A stretch of DNA of 12,874 nucleotides from an uncultured Demequina sp. GTDB lineage: Bacteria; Actinomycetota; Actinomycetes; Actinomycetales; Demequinaceae. The DNA lies in the NCBI GenBank assembly GCA_937925595.1, contig CALALQ010000226.1, forward strand, positions 1-12,874, read 5' to 3'. The notes below the pieces were generated by a model. That model ran no database searches. It was not told where the DNA came from and saw nothing but the letters and a program-made list of their open reading frames with translations. The translations under genes and the position numbers were made by a program. Positions 1 to 12,874 of this stretch are shown one piece after another. Position 1 is the stretch's first letter. Each line of letters begins with the position of its first letter.

Positions 1-743
1 TCTCGAAGTCCGGCACGTTGTCGAGTTCGCGGCGGCTCTTCTCGGATCTGAGTCTCGCCAATTACGAGGCCCTCAACGACACCAAGTTCTGGACGTGGGG
101 CGCGAACACCCTCATCATCGGCATCTCGACAGCGATCGGAGCGACCCTGATGGGCGCCGCCGCGGCCTACGCGTTCTCGCGCTTCCGCTTCAAGGGCCGC
201 CGCACGTCGCTCACCGCGCTGCTCATCATTCAGATGTTCCCGCAGACCGTCGCGTTCATCGCGGTGTTCCTGCTGCTGATCTCGCTGGGCAATGTGTTCC
301 CGGCCTTGGGGCTGAACTCCAAGATCGCGCTCATCTGTGTGTACCTGGGTGGAGCGCTCGGAGCCAATACGTTCCTCATGTATGGCTTCTTCAACTCGAT
401 CCCGCAAGAACTCGACGAGGCCGCGAAGGTCGACGGCGCCACTCACGCGCAGACGTTCTGGCGACTCATCATGCCGCTTGTCACGCCCATCCTCGCGGTG
501 GTCGCGCTGCTGGGCTTCATCTCCGCGTTTGGAGACTTCATCCTTGCCAAGATCGTGCTGACGAGCGAGGACAACTGGACGCTCGCTGTTGGCATGTACG
601 GCTGGGTCTCCGATCAGCTCGACGCTCGCTGGGGTCTTTTCGCCGCCGGCTCTGTCATCGCCTCCATTCCCATTCTGGTGCTGTTCCTCACGCTCCAGCG
701 CTACATCGTTGGCGGCCTCACGGCCGGCTCCGTGAAGGGATAG
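1..743 (+). CDS. ganQ: ABC sugar transporter permease, MalG/GanQ type (5' end outside window)
   Basis: Inner-membrane permease subunit of a carbohydrate ABC importer (binding-protein-dependent transport inner-membrane family). The frame is open to the window edge, so this is the C-terminal part. The first in-frame initiation-like codon (TTG at 18) is not taken as the start, because MalG proteins run about 280-300 residues and the first membrane helix is missing. Visible are a hydrophobic helix opening with N-T-L-I-I-G (from about nt 105), the Y-A-F-S-R-F motif typical of MalG proteins, three further hydrophobic segments, and the EAA loop E-A-A-K-V-D-G-A at 417-440 followed by F-W-R-L-I-M-P. 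That loop contacts the ATPase. The next gene, 9 bases downstream, encodes a GH53 galactanase, so galacto-oligosaccharides from beta-1,4-galactan are the likely substrate. The family is certain; the GanQ assignment rests on context. The partner permease and binding protein are presumably upstream of the window. Confidence 0.88.
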   Translation, partial: SKSGTLSSSRRLFSDLSLANYEALNDTKFWTWGANTLIIGISTAIGATLMGAAAAYAFSRFRFKGRRTSLTALLIIQMFPQTVAFIAVFLLLISLGNVFPALGLNSKIALICVYLGGALGANTFLMYGFFNSIPQELDEAAKVDGATHAQTFWRLIMPLVTPILAVVALLGFISAFGDFILAKIVLTSEDNWTLAVGMYGWVSDQLDARWGLFAAGSVIASIPILVLFLTLQRYIVGGLTAGSVKG

Positions 744-752
744 TTCGCGTCG

Positions 753-5958
<5,206 letters not shown>

Positions 5959-5979
5959 TCTGGGCACCACCTCCCGCGT

Positions 5980-6091
5980 CGCGGCCCTCCTCCACGAATT
6001 TTCGGTTGCGCCCGGAGCATAGAACCCGTCTACCAGGCATGTTGAAAATGCCCGACGCTCGCTCACCTGATTTGTGTGGAGGAGGGCCGCG
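5980..6091. repeat. Perfect 16-bp inverted repeat with 80-base spacer
   Basis: The left arm CGCGGCCCTCCTCCAC (5980-5995) is the exact reverse complement of the right arm (6076-6091). The spacer holds a second small dyad, GGCAT (6036-6040) and ATGCC (6048-6052), around a 7-base loop. The whole element lies between the stop codons of two convergent genes and the spacer looks less GC-rich than its surroundings. It could be a bidirectional terminator, a structured RNA end, or a small mobile-element relic. Nothing here decides among these. Confidence 0.6.
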
Positions 6092-6110
6092 GGGGGCCGG
6101 GTTGGGGGCG

Positions 6111-8258
<2,148 letters not shown>

Positions 8259-8304
8259 GTGCCCATTGTGCCGGAGTGAAATGTCCGGTGGATTTCTGAC
8301 GTTT

Positions 8305-8348
8305 GCGACAGGGTCGCTCTGGTACCTTTGGTTAGTTACCAAGTGGTA
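8305..8348. promoter_or_regulatory. Cluster of short dyads between glgX and the MFS gene, candidate operators
   Basis: Three perfect dyads are packed in 44 bases: GCGAC-AGG-GTCGC (8305-8317), TTGGT-TAGTT-ACCAA (8328-8342) and TACCA-AG-TGGTA (8337-8348). TGGTA also occurs at 8320-8324, giving a TGGTA / TACCA / TGGTA series. The density is what a dimeric repressor site overlapping a divergent promoter would look like. No regulator gene is in the window, so the binding protein is unknown. I could not assign convincing -35/-10 hexamers. Confidence 0.4.
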
Positions 8349-8349
8349 G

Positions 8350-8381
8350 GCGCGCGGCTCTCGCGCGCGTAGTGAAAGAGG
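8350..8381 (+). promoter_or_regulatory. GC hairpin and ribosome binding site of the MFS gene
   Basis: GCGCGCG (8350-8356) pairs perfectly with CGCGCGC (8362-8368) around a 5-base loop, GCTCT. It is followed by the purine-rich site GAAAGAGG (8374-8381), four bases before the ATG at 8386. If transcribed, the hairpin would sit immediately before the ribosome binding site and could affect initiation or message stability. The ribosome binding site itself is a good match; a role for the hairpin is inference. Confidence 0.5.
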
Positions 8382-8385
8382 CCCT

Positions 8386-9594
8386 ATGACCAGCGCCGCT
8401 GCGCCTGCGCCCGCGACACTTCGCGCCCGCAACGCGGACTTCGTGATCTTCGCTGCCAACGGCTTCGCGTTCGCCACCTGGATGTCCCGCGTCCCCGACG
8501 CCAAGCAGATGCTTGACCTCACGCCTGGCCAGCTGGGCGTGATGCTGCTGTCGATCAGCGTCGGCTCACTCATTGGTCTGCCTGTCGCCGGTCGCATTGC
8601 GCACCGCTGGGGTGCGGCGTTCGCGGTGCGCCTTGGCGCCGTCGCCTCGCTGCCCGGCCTGGTGCTCGCGGCGCTCGCCGTGCAGTTCACCGATTCCATG
8701 TACCTCGTGATGCCGGGACTGTTCCTCGTGGGCCTTGGCTTTGGTGTCTGGGATGTCTCGCAGAACCTCGAAGGCACCATCATCGAGCGAGCGCTCGACC
8801 GCGCGATCATGCCCTGGTTCCACGCGCTCTTCAGCGGTGGCACCGTGCTCGGCGCGCTTATCGGTGCGGGCCTCGTCTGGGCGGGGGTCGGCATCGTGCC
8901 GCACCTTGTGGCGGTGGCCGTGGCGTGCGCCTTCGCCGCGTGGTGGGGCACCGCCAACTTCCTTCCCGCTTTCGATGAGGACCATGAGGCCGACGCTGCT
9001 GCGGACGGCACCAAGGTCAAGCAGCGCTCCGCTTGGCTTGAGCCGCGCACACTTCTCATTGGCCTGGTGGTGCTTGCGGCCGCCTTCGCGGAGGGCACGG
9101 CGAACGACTGGATGGCCGTCGCCTTCGTTGACGGTCACGACGTCAGCAACGCCATGGGCGTGGTGGCGCTCGCTGTCTTCCTGAGTTTCATGACGGCTGG
9201 CCGCATCCTGGGCACCAACCTGCTCGACAAGTACGGCCGCCTGCTGGTGCTGCGCGTGATGTTCGCCGCAGCAATTGTTGGCTGCCTGCTGGTCGTGTTC
9301 GGCAATGTGTGGATCGCTCTGTTCGGCGCTGCTGTGTGGGGTGTTGGCGCGAGCTTGGGCTTCCCGGTGGGTATGTCGGCGGCGGCCGACGACCCGCGTC
9401 GCGCTCCTATGCGCCTGTCGGTGGTCTCGACCATCGGCTACACCGCGTTCCTCGCCGGACCTCCGCTGCTTGGCTTCTTCGGCGACAAGTTCGGCGTGCT
9501 CAACGCCCTCCTCGTGGTGGGTGCGGTGTCCGTCCTCGCGCTCGCGGTCATCCCTGCAACCAAGCCACTCAAGGTCGAGGCAAACGCCGAGTAA
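8386..9594 (+). CDS. MFS transporter, YbjJ-like
   Basis: Twelve-helix major facilitator superfamily protein of 402 residues, a normal family length. The N-terminal region A-R-N-A-D-F-V-I-F-A-A-N-G-F with W-M-S-R-V-P (32-37) is characteristic of the YbjJ-like subgroup. Also typical are the loop 2-3 motif G-L-P-V-A-G-R-I-A-H-R-W-G (64-76), F-H-A-L-F-S-G-G (145-152), E-G-T-A-N-D-W-M-A-V (236-245), the loop 8-9 motif G-R-I-L-G-T-N-L-L-D-K-Y-G-R (272-285) and G-F-P-V-G-M-S-A-A-A-D-D-P (325-337). A charged cytoplasmic loop (about 195-219) separates the two six-helix halves. The substrate is unknown; no neighbour points to one. It is divergent from glgX and has a good ribosome binding site. Its promoter region contains several dyads, so control by a small-molecule-sensing repressor is plausible. 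Confidence 0.9.
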   Translation: MTSAAAPAPATLRARNADFVIFAANGFAFATWMSRVPDAKQMLDLTPGQLGVMLLSISVGSLIGLPVAGRIAHRWGAAFAVRLGAVASLPGLVLAALAVQFTDSMYLVMPGLFLVGLGFGVWDVSQNLEGTIIERALDRAIMPWFHALFSGGTVLGALIGAGLVWAGVGIVPHLVAVAVACAFAAWWGTANFLPAFDEDHEADAAADGTKVKQRSAWLEPRTLLIGLVVLAAAFAEGTANDWMAVAFVDGHDVSNAMGVVALAVFLSFMTAGRILGTNLLDKYGRLLVLRVMFAAAIVGCLLVVFGNVWIALFGAAVWGVGASLGFPVGMSAAADDPRRAPMRLSVVSTIGYTAFLAGPPLLGFFGDKFGVLNALLVVGAVSVLALAVIPATKPLKVEANAE

Positions 9595-9631
9595 TCGGCT
9601 CCGTCGAGGCTCTCTGGGCGCCCGCAGCAAC

Positions 9632-9645
9632 CGGTAGACTTACCG
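9632..9645. promoter_or_regulatory. Dyad CGGTA-GACT-TACCG, possible promoter or operator of the mrp operon
   Basis: A perfect 5-bp inverted repeat with a 4-base spacer lies about 100 bases upstream of mrpA. It contains TAGACT, which could act as a -10 element in an actinobacterium. No convincing -35 element is seen, so promoter assignment is tentative. It is in the only gap preceding the operon (9595-9747). Confidence 0.35.
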
Positions 9646-9676
9646 CACGAGGCGCTTGGTTCCTCGCTCGTATGCG

Positions 9677-9694
9677 CCCTCGAGGGTGCATGCA
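9677..9694. repeat. Adjacent palindromes in the mrp leader
   Basis: CCCTCGAGGG (9677-9686) is a perfect 10-bp palindrome, immediately followed by TGCATGCA (9687-9694), a perfect 8-bp palindrome. They lie about 55 bases before the mrpA start, inside the probable untranslated leader. A binding-site role is possible but unsupported beyond the symmetry. Confidence 0.35.
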
Positions 9695-9737
9695 GCCGCC
9701 TCGAGCGACTCGTCCACACAACGAAGTCTCGGCCTGC

Positions 9738-9743
9738 GAGGAG
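9738..9743 (+). promoter_or_regulatory. Ribosome binding site fixing the GTG start of mrpA
   Basis: GAGGAG stands four bases before the GTG at 9748. This supports a GTG start over later ATG codons, since the first hydrophobic helix begins right at that codon. Confidence 0.75.
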
Positions 9744-9747
9744 CAAC

Positions 9748-12729
9748 GTGTCAGTTCTGCTGCTGATGTTCGGCGCACTGGCTCTTGTCACGCCCTGGCT
9801 CGTCGCGCGGTGGGGTCCGCGCACCTTCCTCTTCATCGCAATCGCGCCCGCCATCGCCGCCGTCTGGACTGCGCTGCAGGGACCGGCGGTGTTCGCAGGG
9901 GGAGTGGTCGCCGAATCCCGCGCCTGGATCCCAGAACTGGGCATCAATCTCGCGTTCCGCATGGACGCGCTCGCGTGGGTCATGGCGATGATCGTGAGCG
10001 TGGTCGGCGCTCTCGTGCTCGTCTACTGTGCGTGGTACTTCGGCCCGCTCTCTGAGGGCCTCGGTCGCTTCGCCGCGTTCCTGCTGAGCTTCGCAGGCGT
10101 CATGTTCGGCCTCGTCACGGCAGACGACATCATCCTGATGTTCATCTTCTGGGAAGCGACATCCGTCCTGTCCTACCTGCTCATCGGCCACTTCACGAGG
10201 CGCCGCGAGAGCCGTGGTGCTGCACTGCAGGCGCTCATGGTCACGACGTTCGGCGGACTCGCGATGCTCGTGGGCATCGTCATCCTCATCGCCCAGACGG
10301 GCACCACGTCGATGGCCAGCATCGTCGCGAGTCCCCCCGCGCTTGGCGAGCCGCTCATCGTCACCGCGGTGCTGCTGGTGCTCGCCGGCGCGATCAGCAA
10401 GTCCGCCCTCGTGCCGTTCCACTTCTGGCTGCCCGCCGCGATGGCCGCGCCCACCCCGGTCAGCGCCTACCTGCACGCGGCGGCGATGGTCAAAGCAGGC
10501 ATCTACCTCATCGCTCGCCTCGCTCCCGGCTTCGCGGACACCCCCGGCTGGCGCGCAGCGCTCGTGGTCCTTGGCGTCGCCACGATGATCGTGGGCGGCT
10601 GGCGCGCCCTTCGCCAAACGGACCTCAAGCTCCTGCTCGCCTACGGCACCGTGAGCCAGTTGGGCCTGCTCACCATCTGCTTCGCCTTCAACACTCCAGC
10701 CATGGCGCTCGCGGGCCTCGCGATGCTCGTGGCGCACGCGGCCTTCAAAGCCACGCTGTTCCTGGTCGTTGGCATCATCGATCACGACGCCGGCACCAGG
10801 GACATCCGCGAGCTGTCCGGCCTTGGCCGCACTCGCCGCGGCCTCGCCGCCGTCGCGACGCTCGCCGCGGCATCGATGGCCGGCCTGCCGCCGCTGTTGG
10901 GCTTCGTCGCGAAAGAGGCGGTTCTCACCTCCCTCATTGAGGAGACCGCGCATGAGCAGGTCTGGTCGTGGACCGCCCTCATCGGCGTTGTCCTGGGCTC
11001 GGTATTCACGTTCGCGTACAGCGCTCGCTTTGTGCGCGGCGCCTTCGGTACCCGGCCCGACGCTGAGGACAGCAAGACCCATGCGTCGCCGTGGATGATG
11101 GTGGCCGTCCCTGCCGTTCTCGCGGCCTTTGGCCTGGTGGTGGGCATCGTGCCAAACGTGCTCGAGCGCGCCTTCCTTCCGTACGCGGACGCGTTCTCCG
11201 GTGAGGGGCCGGAGCACCTGGCCCTATGGCACGGCCTGGTCCCCGCGCTGTTCATCACGGCTGGTGTGATCGCTATCGGTCTGCTGCTGTACCTGCAGCG
11301 CGCCGCCGTGGTGCGGATCCAGTCCTCTGTGCCGAAACTGCCCGACGCTGCCCGCGGCTACTACGCGTTCCTGCGGTCTGTCGACCGCGTCGGCCTGTTC
11401 ACCACGGGGCTGCTGCAGCGTCGGGGCCTTCCCGGCTACCTGACGATGATCCTCATCGTCTTCGTGGCGTCGGCGTCCGTGACGGCCATCGCCGATGGCA
11501 ACCTGAGCGGCTCGTTCGTGCTGTGGGACTACCCCATGCAGACGGTGATCGCGACGCTCATGATCTTGGCGACCATAGCGTCGGCCATGGTGGGGCAGCG
11601 GTTCACCGCGATCCTGCTCGTGGGCATGGTGGGCTACGGCATGGTCGCGCTGTTCGGACTGCACGGGGCGCCGGACCTCGCGCTGACGCAGGCGCTCGTG
11701 GAAACCGTGACGCTCGTGGTGTTTGTGCTGGTGCTGCGGCGACTTCCGCACCGCATCGCCGCTCGCAACAAGCCCAACAAACGCGTGCCCCGAGCGCTGA
11801 TCGGCATCCTCGTTGGCCTCACGATGGCCGTCGTTGCGGTCGCGTCGCTCGGGTCGCGCGTCGATGAGCCCATCTCGGGTGAGCTGCCGCAGATGGCGTA
11901 CGAGGAGGGCCACGGCCGCAATGTCGTCAACGTGCTCCTTGTCGACATCCGTGCGTGGGACACGATGGGTGAGATCTCGGTGCTCGTCGCGGTCGCTACC
12001 GGCATCGCGAGCCTGCTGTTCGTGACTGGCCGTGAGGGGACCGCCCCGCGCCTTACGCGCCGTGGCGAGTCTTCGCGCCGCACGCCGCGACGTCGCGACC
12101 TCGCCGCCGCTCAGGTCACGGAGCCGGCGACGTCCAAGCCCGTCACCAAGATCGATGGCGACTCCTACGAGATCGCTGGCGACGAACCCATGGACTTCTC
12201 CGCCGGAGCCAACCGCGCGCCCACGCGACAGACATGGCTGCTCGCCGGGCGAACGCTGTCCGCCGCGAATCGCTCGATCCTGCTCGAGGTGCTCGTGCGC
12301 TTCCTGTTCCACCCGGCGATGGTGGTGTCCGTGTACCTGCTGTTCGTGGGTCACAATGCACCCGGCGGTGGCTTCGCGGGCGGACTGCTCGCCGGCTTGG
12401 CGCTGGTCGCGCGCTACCTGGCGGGTGGCCGCTACGAGCTTGGCGAGGCTGCTCCGCTCGATGCCGGACGCCTGCTCGGCGGTGGCATCCTGCTGGCCGC
12501 CGGCACCGCAGCCGTGCCACTCATCTTTGGTCAGCAGGTGCTGCAGTCCACGTGGTTCGAGGGAAGCCTTGGCCCGTTCGGCATCAGTGTTGGCACCTCG
12601 ACGTTGTTCGACATCGGTGTGTACCTCGTGGTGCTCGGCGTGGTGCTCGACATCCTGCGCAGCCTTGGCGCGCAGGTTGACCGCCACCAGGACCAGCTGC
12701 TCGCGGCACAGAGGAGGCGCAAGTCATGA
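9748..12729 (+). CDS. mrpA: Mrp/Mnh Na+(K+)/H+ antiporter, fused subunits A and B
   Basis: Large membrane subunit (993 residues) of the Mrp cation/proton antiporter, a multi-subunit complex related to complex I. It exports Na+ or K+ in exchange for protons and supports pH and salt homeostasis. The N-terminal half is the NuoL-like antiporter module: Glu136 in F-W-E-A-T-S, Lys218 in I-S-K-S-A-L-V-P-F-H-F-W-L-P, Lys249 in M-V-K-A-G-I-Y, H-D-A-G-T-R-D (346-352) and Lys389 in F-V-A-K-E. Residues about 565-765 are the MrpA C-terminal region, with G-A-P-D-L-A-L-T-Q-A-L-V-E-T (640-653) and D-I-R-A-W-D-T-M-G-E (733-742). After a charged, Arg/Pro-rich linker (about 762-840) comes a full MrpB (MnhB) domain, 845-975, with F-H-P and N-A-P-G-G-G-F-A-G-G-L (870-880). 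This A-B fusion defines group-2 mrp operons. It starts at GTG with a good ribosome binding site, and its stop overlaps mrpC by ATGA. Confidence 0.95.
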   Translation: MSVLLLMFGALALVTPWLVARWGPRTFLFIAIAPAIAAVWTALQGPAVFAGGVVAESRAWIPELGINLAFRMDALAWVMAMIVSVVGALVLVYCAWYFGPLSEGLGRFAAFLLSFAGVMFGLVTADDIILMFIFWEATSVLSYLLIGHFTRRRESRGAALQALMVTTFGGLAMLVGIVILIAQTGTTSMASIVASPPALGEPLIVTAVLLVLAGAISKSALVPFHFWLPAAMAAPTPVSAYLHAAAMVKAGIYLIARLAPGFADTPGWRAALVVLGVATMIVGGWRALRQTDLKLLLAYGTVSQLGLLTICFAFNTPAMALAGLAMLVAHAAFKATLFLVVGIIDHDAGTRDIRELSGLGRTRRGLAAVATLAAASMAGLPPLLGFVAKEAVLTSLIEETAHEQVWSWTALIGVVLGSVFTFAYSARFVRGAFGTRPDAEDSKTHASPWMMVAVPAVLAAFGLVVGIVPNVLERAFLPYADAFSGEGPEHLALWHGLVPALFITAGVIAIGLLLYLQRAAVVRIQSSVPKLPDAARGYYAFLRSVDRVGLFTTGLLQRRGLPGYLTMILIVFVASASVTAIADGNLSGSFVLWDYPMQTVIATLMILATIASAMVGQRFTAILLVGMVGYGMVALFGLHGAPDLALTQALVETVTLVVFVLVLRRLPHRIAARNKPNKRVPRALIGILVGLTMAVVAVASLGSRVDEPISGELPQMAYEEGHGRNVVNVLLVDIRAWDTMGEISVLVAVATGIASLLFVTGREGTAPRLTRRGESSRRTPRRRDLAAAQVTEPATSKPVTKIDGDSYEIAGDEPMDFSAGANRAPTRQTWLLAGRTLSAANRSILLEVLVRFLFHPAMVVSVYLLFVGHNAPGGGFAGGLLAGLALVARYLAGGRYELGEAAPLDAGRLLGGGILLAAGTAAVPLIFGQQVLQSTWFEGSLGPFGISVGTSTLFDIGVYLVVLGVVLDILRSLGAQVDRHQDQLLAAQRRRKS
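12711..12717 (+). promoter_or_regulatory. Ribosome binding site of mrpC inside the mrpA 3' end
   Basis: GAGGAGG lies 8 bases before the mrpC ATG and within the last codons of mrpA. With the ATGA stop/start overlap this indicates translational coupling of the two genes. Confidence 0.75.
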
Positions 12730-12874
12730 GCGCTTCGCTGACCCTCATCATCGTGATGGCCGTGCTGTACGCGGCTGGTGTGTATGTGCTGCTGGAGCGC
12801 AGCCTGACGCGAGTCATCATCGGGCTGATGCTCATCGGCAACGCGGCCAACCTGCTCATCCTCATCATGAGCGG
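12726..12874 (+). CDS. mrpC: Mrp/Mnh antiporter subunit C (3' end outside window)
   Basis: NuoK-like small membrane subunit of the Mrp antiporter. Only the first 49 full codons are present and the frame is open to the window edge. Helix 1 (T-L-I-I-V-M-A-V-L-Y-A-A-G-V-Y-V-L-L) is followed by E-R-S-L-T-R-V-I-I-G and L-M-L-I-G-N-A-A-N-L-L-I, the conserved MnhC/NuoK pattern. The start ATG overlaps the mrpA stop as ATGA and is preceded by a near-ideal Shine-Dalgarno sequence. Subunits D to G would be expected next, beyond the window. Confidence 0.93.
   Translation, partial: MSASLTLIIVMAVLYAAGVYVLLERSLTRVIIGLMLIGNAANLLILIMS

Noticed and set aside
18..20. TTG as the start codon of the permease.
   Set aside because: The frame is open to the window edge and the protein would lack the first membrane helix normal for the MalG family. 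The gene is better described as truncated by the window.
8303..8328. TTGCGA ... TACCTT as a -35/-10 promoter pair for the MFS gene.
   Set aside because: The spacer is only 14 bases and neither hexamer is a strong match, so it is not listed as a promoter.
8259..9098. A 280-codon upstream extension of the glgX reading frame on the minus strand.
   Set aside because: It runs antisense through a well-supported MFS gene, has no GlgX or CBM48 features, and is Ser/Arg/Pro/Ala-rich, as expected of a shadow frame in high-GC DNA. GlgX homology starts just after the ATG at 8258.
9751..12687. Two long minus-strand frames (each about 487 codons) opposite mrpA.
   Set aside because: Their His/Arg/Glu/Asp-rich composition is what antisense reading of hydrophobic membrane codons gives. 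No domain or plausible ribosome binding site is seen.

Overview
The window is high-GC DNA with actinobacterial character: strong G/C at third codon positions, GTG starts, an alanine-rich Sec signal peptide, and a fused MrpA/MrpB antiporter subunit. The modular galactanase would suit a polysaccharide-degrading actinomycete, perhaps a Cellulomonas/Demequina-like member of the Micrococcales. That placement is inference from style and gene content, not from a marker gene.

Region 1 (1-5907, + strand) is the 3' end of a beta-1,4-galactan utilisation locus. It holds the C-terminal part of a MalG/GanQ-type ABC sugar permease (cut by the window edge). Nine bases later comes a GH53 endo-beta-1,4-galactanase with no visible secretion signal. 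After a 61-base gap follows a 1278-residue secreted GH53 galactanase. The secreted enzyme carries two copies of a [Big_4 Ig-like - carbohydrate-binding-like - FIVAR-like] unit and three strongly basic Ig-like repeats at its C-terminus. Working model: the secreted enzyme cuts pectic galactan outside the cell, the ABC system imports galacto-oligosaccharides, and the leaderless paralogue trims them in the cytoplasm. Paired hairpins at the stop codon probably end the transcript.

Region 2 (5908-6110) is a 203-base gap between convergent genes. It holds the putative terminator and a perfect 16-bp inverted repeat whose arms are 80 bases apart, for which I have no firm explanation.

Region 3 (6111-9594) has two divergent genes: glgX (glycogen debranching enzyme, - strand) and a YbjJ-like MFS transporter (+ strand). 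The 127 bases between them contain several short dyads that look like operators plus a GC hairpin just upstream of the transporter's ribosome binding site.

Region 4 (9595-12874) begins a group-2 type Mrp (Mnh) cation/proton antiporter operon: a 153-base leader, the fused mrpA-mrpB gene, and the start of mrpC, which overlaps it by ATGA and runs off the window.

I saw no rRNA, tRNA, CRISPR array, insertion sequence or prophage gene, and no clearly undescribed multi-gene system. The points most worth following are the secreted/leaderless GH53 pair, the basic tail of the secreted enzyme, and the spaced inverted repeat at 5980-6091. No non-coding stretch exceeds 300 bases.
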